Assembly: GCA_963819975.1 (NCBI GenBank)
Contig: CAWFYE010000004.1
Location: 124,001 to 188,000 of the forward strand
From: Palsa-1392 sp963819975
Lineage (GTDB): Bacteria; Verrucomicrobiota; Verrucomicrobiia; Chthoniobacterales; UBA10450
Reading direction: 5' to 3'
DNA length: 64,000 nt
The first letter of the stretch is position 1; each line of letters opens with the position of its first letter. The notes below the pieces were generated by a model, which made no database searches, had not been told where the DNA came from, and worked only from the letters and a program-made list of their open reading frames with translations. Positions 45,551 through 53,925 of this stretch are shown here, piece by piece. Both the position numbers and the translations under genes were made by a program.

Positions 45551-48436
45551 ATGACAGAATTTCGCGCAGTACAAGATGGAGAGGGCGTTCGCGACTCTCA
45601 TGCCACGAGCAGCGTACTCAGAGTTTGCCGAAAATGTGAGGCGAAGATCCTCTCCGATGCACCGGAAGGACTTTGCACGGCTTGTCTATTTGAGACTGCG
45701 CTTGGTCTGCTTTCGGAAATGCCCGCAAGCGAGAGCGACGACTCCAGCCGTGATGACGACACGCCGGCACCGGTCAAAAAGAAAACAGCGCATCCGGCAA
45801 TCCGATTCGCGGACTTCGGCGATTACGAGTTGCTGGAGGAAATCGGTCGCGGCAGTCAGGGCGTGGTGTTTCGAGCCCGCCAGAAAAGCCTCAACCGCAT
45901 AGTCGCACTAAAAATCATTGCCCTTGGTCAATGGGCGGCGGAAGCGCATCTCAAGCGTTTTCGTCTTGAAGCCGAAGCGGCCGCGAAATTGGAGCACGCC
46001 GGAATCGTTCCGATCTACGAAGTGGGCGAGCACGATGGCTCGTGTTACTTCAGCATGAAATTCGTGGAAGGCGGACAGCTTGCCGAATTGATCGGACGCG
46101 AACCGATGCCAGTCCGGCAGGCAGCGGAACTGATAGTGAAGGTGGCGCGCACCGTTCACTACGCGCATGAACACGGGATTCTGCATCGTGACATCAAACC
46201 GGGAAATATTCTGCTCGATGGGAAAGGTGAACCGCATCTGACCGACTTCGGATTAGCCAGCCTGGTCGAGACCGAAAGCAGCGTCACTCAAACTTTGGAC
46301 GTCCTTGGCACGCCCAGCTACATGGCGCCGGAACAGGCACTCGGAAACAACGCGGCGGTCGGCAGCGTGACAGATGTCTATGGCCTTGGGGCCGTCCTTT
46401 ACCATCTCTTGACCGGTCAGCCGCCGTTTGCCGGTGGAACAACCTACGAGACGATCAAGTTATTGGAGAATACGGAGCCTCGGCCCCCGCGCCTCCTGAA
46501 TCCGAAAGTAGATCGCGACCTCGCCACCATCTGCCTCAAATGCCTCGAGAAAGATCCCAAATGTCGCTATTCTTCCGCGCTTGCGCTGACCGAAGACCTC
46601 GAGCGCTGGCTTAAGCACGAGCCAATCATGGCCCGACGCACCGGACTCATCATGCGGGGCGGGAAATGGGTGCGACGCAATCCAGGTATCACCGTCATGG
46701 CAGCGGTTTTAGTGGCTCTGGCCGTGCCCCTGGGCGGGTTCGTCTGGAAAAGTGAGTTTGTCCGACCTCCACGCACAACCGGCATCGCGGTGCTGCCATT
46801 TAAGAATTTGAGCGAAGACAAAGAAAACACTTCTTTGGCCGACGGGATTCAGGACGACATCCTGACGAAGCTGGCAAAGGTGACTGATCTCAAGGTGATC
46901 AGCCGCACCAGCGTGATGGAGTATCGCGGCAGACAGAACATTCGTGAGATCGGCGAGGCACTGCGCGTGTCTCACGTCCTGGAAGGAAGCATCCGCAGAA
47001 ATGGGAGCCGAATTCGTGTCAACGCGCAGTTGATCGACACGCGCACCGACCATCACGTCTGGGCGCAGGAATACAATCGGGATTTGAATGACATCTTCGC
47101 GGTTGAAACGGAGGTAGCCCGATCAATCGCCAGTCAGCTTGCAGCCAAAGTTTCCACTCGCGAAAGAGCAGCCATCGAAGAGCGACCGGCCAAAGATCTT
47201 GTCGCCTATGATCTGTATGTTCGCGCGACAGCTCTTCTCTGGGATCCGTTCGACTCCAATTCAACCTATGAGCAGGACCTTCCGGCCGCAGTGGAATTGT
47301 TGAACCAGGCAATCGCGCGCGATCCATCCTTTGTTCGCGCCTATTGTCGGCTCGCGCAAACGCACGACCTTCTCTACTTCCAGGGAGTCGACCCCACTCC
47401 GGCGCGTTTGGCATTGGCAAAGTCGGCCATCGATGCAGCCTTTCGCCTGCAACCGGAGTCGGGTGAGGCGCATTTGGCGCTGGCCGAGCATATTTATTTC
47501 GAATCCTCGGATTATGAGCGCGCCCGCGCCGAACTTGCCATTGCGCAACGCCTTCTACCCAACAACTCCGAAGCCTATTGGTTCGCCAGCCTCATCGACC
47601 GGCGAGCGGGCCGCTGGCCCGATCACATTCGCAACCTAAAGCGCGCCGTGGAGTTGGATCCGAGAAATGTTTTCATGCTCTGTGCGTTGGCCAGAAACTA
47701 TTGGTTCTGCCACGACTATGAAGAGGCGGATGCCACCTGGACTCGTGTCCTTGAGATTTATCCCAACAACGTCTTTGCGCGAATCCAACGCGCCACGATG
47801 AACGTGGACCGGCGAGCGGACACCCGGACGCTGCAGAGCGAAATTGAGAAGATCCTGGTCGAGGAACCATTGCTGTCCGCAAATAAGCAGATTAAGCAAA
47901 TGCGTTTTCTTCTCCCTTTGTGGGCACGCGACACCGTGGCGGCCAATCGTGCGGTGGCAGCACTGCCCGAAAAGAATGCTCCCGAGGATAACTATCAATT
48001 CAGCCGTGATTTTTGGGTCGGCGTAGTTGCCCGCATGGAAGGAGACGTCGCGGCTGCGCGGACGGCCTTTACCGCCGCGCGCAAAGGCCAGGAGGCACAC
48101 CTTCGCGCGCATCCGCACTCGGTTCCCTGGCTTGCTGGTCTGGGGATAGTCGACGCTGCGCTTGGCCGAAAAGAGGAAGCGCTTCGCGAAGGCCGGCGAG
48201 CAATCCAGCTTGCGGCCGCCCCGAAAAACGCAATCAACGAAGCGATTGCGTTAAGGGATTTTGCCTTGATCTGTGCGTGGATTGGCGAACACGACCTGGC
48301 GATCAAGCAACTTGAAGATGTCGTGAAGAGGCCATGGGGACCGACCTACGGTTCGCTCCGTCTCGATCCCCTTTGGGATCCGTTGCGTGACGATCCGCGT
48401 TTCGAGAAGATCGCTCTTTCTCTTGCCCCAAAGTAG
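45551..48436 (+). CDS. Ser/Thr protein kinase with TolB-like domain and TPR repeats
   Basis: 961 residues. N-terminal zinc ribbon (Cys26, 29, 42, 45), kinase domain about 88-350 with the ATP loop EIGRGSQGVVF, Lys121, HRD at 212-214 and DFG at 232-234, a membrane helix near 380-397, then a TolB-like region (TTGIAVLPFKNLSEDKENTSLADGIQDDIL) and about eight TPR repeats in the outer half. Family knowledge: kinase-TM-TPR proteins couple an outside signal to a cytoplasmic target, here probably the sigma factor encoded immediately upstream. No CCTAACG copy lies in this stretch (43172-49918). Confidence 0.95.
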   Translation: MTEFRAVQDGEGVRDSHATSSVLRVCRKCEAKILSDAPEGLCTACLFETALGLLSEMPASESDDSSRDDDTPAPVKKKTAHPAIRFADFGDYELLEEIGRGSQGVVFRARQKSLNRIVALKIIALGQWAAEAHLKRFRLEAEAAAKLEHAGIVPIYEVGEHDGSCYFSMKFVEGGQLAELIGREPMPVRQAAELIVKVARTVHYAHEHGILHRDIKPGNILLDGKGEPHLTDFGLASLVETESSVTQTLDVLGTPSYMAPEQALGNNAAVGSVTDVYGLGAVLYHLLTGQPPFAGGTTYETIKLLENTEPRPPRLLNPKVDRDLATICLKCLEKDPKCRYSSALALTEDLERWLKHEPIMARRTGLIMRGGKWVRRNPGITVMAAVLVALAVPLGGFVWKSEFVRPPRTTGIAVLPFKNLSEDKENTSLADGIQDDILTKLAKVTDLKVISRTSVMEYRGRQNIREIGEALRVSHVLEGSIRRNGSRIRVNAQLIDTRTDHHVWAQEYNRDLNDIFAVETEVARSIASQLAAKVSTRERAAIEERPAKDLVAYDLYVRATALLWDPFDSNSTYEQDLPAAVELLNQAIARDPSFVRAYCRLAQTHDLLYFQGVDPTPARLALAKSAIDAAFRLQPESGEAHLALAEHIYFESSDYERARAELAIAQRLLPNNSEAYWFASLIDRRAGRWPDHIRNLKRAVELDPRNVFMLCALARNYWFCHDYEEADATWTRVLEIYPNNVFARIQRATMNVDRRADTRTLQSEIEKILVEEPLLSANKQIKQMRFLLPLWARDTVAANRAVAALPEKNAPEDNYQFSRDFWVGVVARMEGDVAAARTAFTAARKGQEAHLRAHPHSVPWLAGLGIVDAALGRKEEALREGRRAIQLAAAPKNAINEAIALRDFALICAWIGEHDLAIKQLEDVVKRPWGPTYGSLRLDPLWDPLRDDPRFEKIALSLAPK

Positions 48437-48498
48437 TGCGTCGGTCTGTGCAACGTAAATGACGAATCGGCTACACAGTGTGGTGTGGTCGCGGCCAT

Positions 48499-48628
48499 CT
48501 GGGGAGCACGCGCGCCCTCGCGTGCTGGCGATGACGCCTCGTCATCGCGAACTTCGAGACGGGAGTTCCCAGAGGATGATTGCGGCGAGGGCGCCGCAAC
48601 CAGCACGCGAGGCGCGAGCGCTCCCCAG
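48499..48628. repeat. Large cloverleaf-like palindromic element with three arms
   Basis: Outer stem of about 29 bp: left arm 48499-48528, right arm 48600-48628, nearly perfect. Inside are three hairpins packed end to end: CGATGACG/CGTCATCG (48529-48547), GAACTTC/GGAGTTC (48549-48568) and TTGCGGCG/CGCCGCAA (48580-48599), the last ending where the right arm begins. Folded, it is a four-way junction. It lies 63 bp after the kinase gene. A MITE/REP-type element, a terminator or a structured RNA are all possible. Confidence 0.8.
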
Positions 48629-48702
48629 ACTGAACGCTCCAGCGCAAAACAAATTCGCAAGTTTTCCGTAACGCCCAGCCATTTCGCACGCAGTACAGGA
48701 GT

Positions 48703-49728
48703 ATGAGCACTTCTATCTATACACAATTCAAAGCCTTCCTGGCACTCGCCATCCTGGCGGCGCTATTCCCCTCGCCCGCTTCAGCAATAAACCCGCTAAG
48801 GCCAAGGATCGGGCCGGTGATTCCTTTCGGCGGTCTGAACGCGTCTGGCGGGCTCGAGGGCCTCGCGGTCGCGCCCAATAACGATGTCTACGTCGCGGCC
48901 CAAGTCGAAGGAATCATCTATCGCATCACGGCCAAAGGCGTGGTCTCCGTCTTTGCCGACTTCGGGATCGAACCCGATGACGCCTACATTATCGGCCTGG
49001 TGGTAAATGCAGACGGCAGCCTCTACGCGTGCGTCCTCGGCTGCGTCAAACCCGAACTGAACGGCGTCTGGCGCGTGGATACCCAGGGCAATCCTGTCCT
49101 CGAGTTTCCGATGCCGACCGCTGGCTGCGCGGATTCCATTCCCAATGGGCTCGCCTATGACAAAGCCGGCAATCTTTACGTCACCGAGTCCACCCATGGA
49201 GGAGTGTGGCTATTGGGAGTGAACGGCGCCGAACTCTGGTTCGAAGACGATCTCTTGAAGCCCAGAGCCGATTCGCTCAACCAGGTTGGCGTGGACGGCA
49301 TCGCGTATCGCAATCACAGCCTCTGGGTCAACAACCTCGACACCGGTACGGTCGTTGAGGTGCCCATCGGAAGAGATGGATTGCCCGGGCAAGCGCGCCT
49401 TTTTGCGGAGGGTCTGGGGCATCCGGACGGACAACAATTCGATGTCCAGGGCAACCTGTGGGTGGCAAACCTCGGTTACCAGGAATGGGACGAGTTCGAT
49501 GGCTCGGAAATTAATATCCTGCGCGTCAGTCCGGACGGGCGCGTGAGGGTCGCGATCCCGACGGAAGACTTGAGCGCGATCGGCATCCCGGCCAGTCCTG
49601 CCTTCGGTTTCGGACGCGCGAGCTCGACTCTCTTCATCTCCAGTGCGCCGCTCGAGGATGAGCCAGCCTCAGACGTCGGAAGAGTAGACGTCGGGGTCGC
49701 TGGGATGGTGTTGCCGCAATTCGAGTAG
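48703..49728 (+). CDS. Secreted SMP-30/NHL-type beta-propeller protein
   Basis: 341 residues with a signal peptide (FKAFLALAILAALFPSPASA). Six-bladed propeller look: GLEGLAVAPNNDVYVAAQVEGIIYRI, IIGLVVNADGSLYACVLGC, GLAYDKAGNLYVTEST, GVDGIAYRNHSLWVNNLDTG. Matches the SMP-30/gluconolactonase-like fold; metal ligands not certain, so binding or lactonase activity is open. Follows the large palindrome; a second palindrome sits after its stop. Confidence 0.83.
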   Translation: MSTSIYTQFKAFLALAILAALFPSPASAINPLRPRIGPVIPFGGLNASGGLEGLAVAPNNDVYVAAQVEGIIYRITAKGVVSVFADFGIEPDDAYIIGLVVNADGSLYACVLGCVKPELNGVWRVDTQGNPVLEFPMPTAGCADSIPNGLAYDKAGNLYVTESTHGGVWLLGVNGAELWFEDDLLKPRADSLNQVGVDGIAYRNHSLWVNNLDTGTVVEVPIGRDGLPGQARLFAEGLGHPDGQQFDVQGNLWVANLGYQEWDEFDGSEINILRVSPDGRVRVAIPTEDLSAIGIPASPAFGFGRASSTLFISSAPLEDEPASDVGRVDVGVAGMVLPQFE

Positions 49729-49763
49729 CAGGACGATCGGCAGGTGCTGGAACGCGGGAGCGT

Positions 49764-49826
49764 TTGGCGCTGAGTGATTCGCAGCGGACGTGCGCAATAA
49801 AGCGTGCGTCCGCTTTGCCGCGCCAA
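49764..49826. repeat. Nested palindrome, possible terminator
   Basis: Outer arms TTGGCGC (49764-49770) and GCGCCAA (49820-49826); inner stem AGCGGACG (49783-49790) and CGTCCGCT (49807-49814). It lies 36 bp after the propeller gene and could end its transcript. No T-run follows, so intrinsic termination is not certain. Confidence 0.5.
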
Positions 49827-49955
49827 GCGGTGCAAAAGCTGGCGACGATTGGCCGATCGGTCGAATCGCCCTTGCCCCTCTTCCCGTTCGGCCATAAAAT
49901 TCAGAGTGCGGTTGGTATCGTTAGGTAGCCGCGAATTTTACTCTGAGGTGACGCG

Positions 49956-51689
49956 ATGAAAACAGGAATTCCGATGAACAATGCGGCCGTCGCCGCGCTC
50001 CCCAAACACCTGCTGCAATTTGCGGTCGACCAACGTTATGACGACTACACCCCGGTCGATCACGCGGTCTGGCGTTTCATCATGCGGCAGAACATTTTTT
50101 TCCTGAAGGAATACGCGCACAAAGTCTATTTCCAGGGCCTGCTCGAGACCGGCATCTCTTTCGAGCGCATTCCGCGGATCGACGAGATGAACGAGATCCT
50201 GGGCAAAATCGGCTGGGGCGCCGTGGCGGTGGACGGTTTCATTCCGCCGGCGGCGTTCATGGAATTCCAAGCCTACAAGGTTCTCGTGATCGCCTGTGAC
50301 ATGCGGCAGCTCAATCACATCGAATACACGCCCGCGCCTGACATCGTGCACGAGGCGGCCGGCCACGCGCCGATCATCGTCGATCGCGAATATTCCGATT
50401 ACCTCCAGCGCTTCGGCGAAGTTGGGGCGAAAGCGATGTCCTCGAAAAAGGATTTCGAGCTTTACGAGGCGATCCGGCATCTGTCGATCCTGAAGGAGCA
50501 GCCCAATCCCGATCCCACTGAGCTCGCTAAGGCGACACGAGAAGTGGAGGAGGGCCAGAAGAACCTCGGTGACCCGTCGGAGATGGCGCTGCTCTCGCGG
50601 CTCCACTGGTGGACGGTGGAATACGGCCTCATCGGAACGCTCGATAAACCGAAAATCTACGGCGCGGGCCTGCTTTCTTCGATCGGCGAGTCGGTCAGTT
50701 GTCTTGAGGAAGGAGTGAAAAAAATTCCCTACTCACTCGAAGCAGCCGAAACGGCGTTCGACATCACGACGAGGCAACCGCAGCTCTTCGTGTGCCGCGA
50801 TTTTCAGCATCTCAGCGAGGTGCTGGAGGAGTTTGCGAGCAGAATGGCGTTTCGGGTCGGAGGACTGGAAGGAATCACAAAGGCGATCGAGTGCAAGAAC
50901 GTGACGACCTGTGAATATTCGTCCGGGCTGCAGGTCTCCGGCATGTTCACCGAAGTCTTGACGGACCCGAACAATCAGCCGATTTATTTGCGAACCACCG
51001 GACCGAGCGCGCTCGCCTATGAATACAAAGAGATGCCGGGGCACGGACGCGACTATCACAAGGACGGGTTCGGATCGCCGATTGGGAATTGGAAGGAAAC
51101 CGAGCTGAGCGAAGGGAAACCGGCACGGTTGGAATTCGAGAGCGGCGTGCTGGTCGAGGGGAAGGTCGAGAAGATCCTGCGCCGCGACCGCAAACTGCTC
51201 CTGGTTTCGTTCTCCGATTGCACGGCGAAACTGGGCGATCGCGTGTTGTTCGATCCGGCCTGGGGGGCCTACGACATGGCGGTGGGCGAGGAGATCGTTT
51301 CGGTCTTCAACGGCGCGGCGGACAAGGACGCCTTCAACGAAGTCGCGCTTGTCCCGAAAGAGCGCACGATCAAGAATCCGTCCGACGCGAAGCGGAAAAA
51401 ACTCGAGAGCCTCTATCAGCAGGTGCGCGATATCCGGACGCGCAAGACCGGCTGCGAGCGCCTCGGCGAGATCTGGGAAACGCAGCAGGCGGAGCACCCT
51501 AACGACTGGCTTTTGTCGATGGAGATTTTCGAGATCCTCGACGAAACCGAGGGACAACCTACCTTGAAAGACAAGGTGCAGAAGTTTCTCGAAGGCAAAA
51601 AAGAGCGCGACAAGGAACTCGCAACCCTCATCAGCTGGGGCTTCCGCCTGGTGAAATACCACCGGCAAGGTGCCCACGCCCCGGCTTAG
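49956..51689 (+). CDS. Aromatic amino acid hydroxylase, long form
   Basis: 577 residues; start fits GAGGTG seven bases upstream. Catalytic domain in the N-terminal half: iron ligands His132 and His137 in DIVHEAAGHAPI, and Glu222 in HWWTVEYGL. Phenylalanine, tyrosine and tryptophan hydroxylases use these with tetrahydrobiopterin. Bacterial phenylalanine hydroxylases usually stop near 300 residues, whereas here about 240 more follow: a region with YLRTTGPSALAYEYKEMPGHGRDYH, then charged coiled helices. Pterin recycling enzymes are not next to it. Confidence 0.9.
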   Translation: MKTGIPMNNAAVAALPKHLLQFAVDQRYDDYTPVDHAVWRFIMRQNIFFLKEYAHKVYFQGLLETGISFERIPRIDEMNEILGKIGWGAVAVDGFIPPAAFMEFQAYKVLVIACDMRQLNHIEYTPAPDIVHEAAGHAPIIVDREYSDYLQRFGEVGAKAMSSKKDFELYEAIRHLSILKEQPNPDPTELAKATREVEEGQKNLGDPSEMALLSRLHWWTVEYGLIGTLDKPKIYGAGLLSSIGESVSCLEEGVKKIPYSLEAAETAFDITTRQPQLFVCRDFQHLSEVLEEFASRMAFRVGGLEGITKAIECKNVTTCEYSSGLQVSGMFTEVLTDPNNQPIYLRTTGPSALAYEYKEMPGHGRDYHKDGFGSPIGNWKETELSEGKPARLEFESGVLVEGKVEKILRRDRKLLLVSFSDCTAKLGDRVLFDPAWGAYDMAVGEEIVSVFNGAADKDAFNEVALVPKERTIKNPSDAKRKKLESLYQQVRDIRTRKTGCERLGEIWETQQAEHPNDWLLSMEIFEILDETEGQPTLKDKVQKFLEGKKERDKELATLISWGFRLVKYHRQGAHAPA

Positions 51690-51877
51690 TTGTCCGGGAG
51701 GGAAGATGCTTGCGGTCGCGCAGCAAATCTCTCAGTCTGCCGGATGAGATGGATTCGCGTCTTCTGCCACATGATTGACTGGTGGAGTTCCCTCTTGCTC
51801 GAAAAGCAAATCCTTTTTCCGGAAACCCGACTGGCGTCCCCGAAGTCGGATGTTTAGGATTCGTTAGGCAAACCGGC

Positions 51878-52210
51878 ATGGCGCAGCGCGAGCGTTATCT
51901 TTTCGTCTGTACCAACCAGCGGGCCGCCGACGATCCACGCGGATCATGCACCGCTCGCGGCTCGATCGAGGTCCGGCAGGCCCTGAAGGAGCAGCTGGCT
52001 GCCGCCGGCCTGGCCGGGCTAAAGGCGCGGGTCTGCGCGAGCAGTTGCCTCGATCAATGCTCAAGCGGGGTCACAATCCTGGTCGAACCGGACCATTTCT
52101 TTTACGGCAAGGTTACTGTGGCCGATGTGCCAGAGATTGTGGCAGCGCTGGCGCAAAACGAGCGGGTTAAGCGTTTGGTTCTCAGCCCGGAAGAACTGGC
52201 GAAAGGCTGA
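51878..52210 (+). CDS. Thioredoxin-like [2Fe-2S] ferredoxin
   Basis: 110 residues from the ATG at 51878. Four cysteines in the order C11-x12-C24 ... C53-x3-C57 (VCTNQRAAD; CASSCLDQC), the pattern of thioredoxin-fold [2Fe-2S] ferredoxins related to complex I NuoE and the Azotobacter Shethna protein. A further Cys61 is close by. Small electron carrier; the adjacent hydroxylase gene might use it but that is a guess from position. A CGTTAGG motif lies just upstream. Confidence 0.85.
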   Translation: MAQRERYLFVCTNQRAADDPRGSCTARGSIEVRQALKEQLAAAGLAGLKARVCASSCLDQCSSGVTILVEPDHFFYGKVTVADVPEIVAALAQNERVKRLVLSPEELAKG

Positions 52211-52311
52211 GAAATATCAGGTTGAAAACGGGGACGGCGGCACCGGTGTTCACAATCTGGAAAATCCAAGTGGATTGGTTTTGTTTAAGAGGCAAGTTAT
52301 CCGAGATTTTT

Positions 52312-52467
52312 ATGAGGCTAATTGTGATCTTCTTTTGCTACGCTCTCGTTTTGTTCCAAGGCGGCTGCGCGATGGGACCCCCGCTCGATCAACAAACGAA
52401 AGAGCTAAACAACAAGGCCCAGGCGGAGATAAAAAGCGATGCCTTTGCGCGTGGGCTGGAGCAGTGA
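52312..52467 (+). CDS. Very small predicted lipoprotein
   Basis: 51 residues from the ATG at 52312 (the frame is open 30 codons back, with no similarity). Hydrophobic N-terminus ending in the lipobox-like FQGGC (LIVIFFCYALVLFQGGCAMG), then a short charged tail ending KSDAFARGLEQ. Mature peptide would be only about 32 residues. No family recognised. Confidence 0.55.
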   Translation: MRLIVIFFCYALVLFQGGCAMGPPLDQQTKELNNKAQAEIKSDAFARGLEQ

Positions 52468-52527
52468 CTGAATGCGTTGGTGCGACGATCAATTTGAAAG
52501 TCTTGGCCGAACACCCGATACAATTCA

Positions 52528-52770
52528 ATGACAAACAATTTGATTACCCGCCGCTTGATCCAACTCGGTGCGCTGTTTTTGATCGGCGATGGCGTGATGG
52601 GACTCTTGAAGCCGCGCTGGCACTCCCTTCTCTGGCATTTTGGGCCGGAACTGGCGCGAGCCGCCACCGAAGAACTCGCGGAGCATCCGAAAACTGCCCG
52701 AGCGGTTTATCTGGCGGAAGCGGCGATCGGCGTCGCTCTGGCTTCGTGTCAGACGCCCGAGGTCGAGTAG
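52528..52770 (+). CDS. Small hypothetical protein with one hydrophobic segment
   Basis: 80 residues, MTNNLITRRLIQLGALFLIGDGVMGLLKP, with a central helix (EELAEHPKTARAVYLAEAAIGVALAS). Looks like a real small membrane-associated protein of the kind found next to unrelated genes in many soil bacteria; no name can be given. Confidence 0.6.
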   Translation: MTNNLITRRLIQLGALFLIGDGVMGLLKPRWHSLLWHFGPELARAATEELAEHPKTARAVYLAEAAIGVALASCQTPEVE

Positions 52771-52912
52771 AGCCCGCTCACCTGGTGCCACTGTCGCATT
52801 TCCAATCGAGAGTCTTCATTTTGCCTCGGGGAGACCTCGACTTCGAGCAGTCAATAAGATCCCGCCGGGTGTGTAAACCTCTCCAAGCCGGCTTCGGCGG
52901 TTCTTGCTGGGA

Positions 52913-53134
52913 CTAATATTCGCGGATGCCGCGCTTAAGCTCCCAGACCCGCAAGGCGGCCAGAATCAACCTCCGCGTTCGAGCCATGGTGCCGATCGCC
53001 GGAAGGTGAGGCTCGTCGTCGGTCACCGGCGGTTTCGACTGCTTTCCACGGTGCTTGGTCGCCACCTTTGGCGAGCGACGCCGGGGCATGGAGTTTTTGG
53101 AAAATATGTTTTCGTCAGTAGAAGGCGGATTCAT
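52913..53134 (-). CDS. Small basic protein, tandem copy A of an unnamed family
   Basis: 73 residues from the ATG at 53134 (SD-like AGGCGAAG upstream); an ATG at 53089 would give 58. Basic N-terminal half (PRRRSPKVATKHRGKQSK) and a conserved C-terminal helix (PAIGTMARTRRLILAALRVWELKRG). The gene at 53306-53530 on the same strand encodes a homologue: 16 of the last 20 shared positions agree, while most codons for them differ at synonymous sites, a sign of selection on the protein. Lys/Arg content suggests nucleic-acid or membrane contact. Family not recognised. Confidence 0.65.
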   Translation of the reverse strand: MNPPSTDENIFSKNSMPRRRSPKVATKHRGKQSKPPVTDDEPHLPAIGTMARTRRLILAALRVWELKRGIREY

Positions 53135-53305
53135 GATTTACTTCGCCTGGGGAGACCTCCGATGCATTCTCTATTGATTATTACGAAAGGCGGATGCCTG
53201 CTGCCGAAGGGACCCTAGCGCTCGTTTGTTACAGACCGGTGACGCAAATGTTGCAATTTTGCGACATCGGCGGCCAACGAGGCGTTTGCAGGAAGCGAAT
53301 GCGAG

Positions 53306-53530
53306 CTAGCTGTGAAAGCCGCGCTTCAACTCCCAAACACGCACTGCCGCCAGAATCAAATTCCGCGTTCTTGCCAGCGTCCCGACCGCCGGTCGTTTTT
53401 GCTCGTCAGCAGATCTGATTTCAAGGGATTTGCGCCGGTTCTTCGACAGCCGCTTGGCGCTATTTCGCGATCTCGAGTTGCTGGGGGGGTCAGATACCTT
53501 GCAATTTCCCAAATTCGTCCTCGAATCCAT
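53306..53530 (-). CDS. Small basic protein, tandem copy B of the same family
   Basis: 74 residues from the ATG at 53530 (a TTG five codons upstream is less likely). Same architecture as the copy at 52913: basic middle (KRLSKNRRKSLEIR) and the C-terminal helix PAVGTLARTRNLILAAVRVWELKRG. The two are separated by 171 bp in the same direction. An old tandem duplication kept in both copies, not a recent repeat. Confidence 0.65.
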   Translation of the reverse strand: MDSRTNLGNCKVSDPPSNSRSRNSAKRLSKNRRKSLEIRSADEQKRPAVGTLARTRNLILAAVRVWELKRGFHS

Positions 53531-53925
53531 AACGGTCGGGAACAAGCAGCTTACAAGCCAGCCTTGCGCGACATCTGAATCCAGGCGCTGAAACCCAAGG
53601 CAAACAATTGGAAACTAGATTGATAACTAAATCGTTACAGACTCCGCCACTGCGATTTTAGCGTAGAAGACGTGGCACCATTATTGGGCCGTTTTGGTTC
53701 AGATTCGGCGCTTTGTGTTACGTCAACTCGTCAGCTCCTGCAAAGATCCGGATCGGAGTCGAAGATCTCGATGCGAGGTCCACATTTCTGTTGACAGTAG
53801 ACAGCTCGATCGATCATTCTCGTCTGCTGACCGGCGCTGAGAATGCAAACTTTTGTCTTTCTCTACCGGCACTTCAATCTGCTCGTCGAATCCACTTAAC
53901 TACGCCCAAAAAAGGGAGCCCCTTT
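53531..53925. other. 395-bp gap between small protein B and the copper-radical oxidase
   Basis: I see no gene, hairpin or repeat that stands out here. The right half is the 5' region of the oxidase; the open frame there (from 53713) continues into the gene but has no leader character. Probably holds its promoter, which I cannot place. Confidence 0.6.

Noticed and set aside
43172..49918. Absence of the CCTAACG word taken as proof of horizontal transfer
   Set aside because: With a mean spacing near 1.5 kb a 6.7-kb gap may occur by chance among 43 intervals; no flanking repeats or mobility genes support transfer.
50733..51677. 314-codon minus-strand frame
   Set aside because: Antisense to the aromatic amino acid hydroxylase.
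52125..52916. 263-codon plus-strand frame across the small-gene region
   Set aside because: Overlaps the ferredoxin end, the small lipoprotein and the 80-residue protein in other frames; product has no domain and mixed composition.
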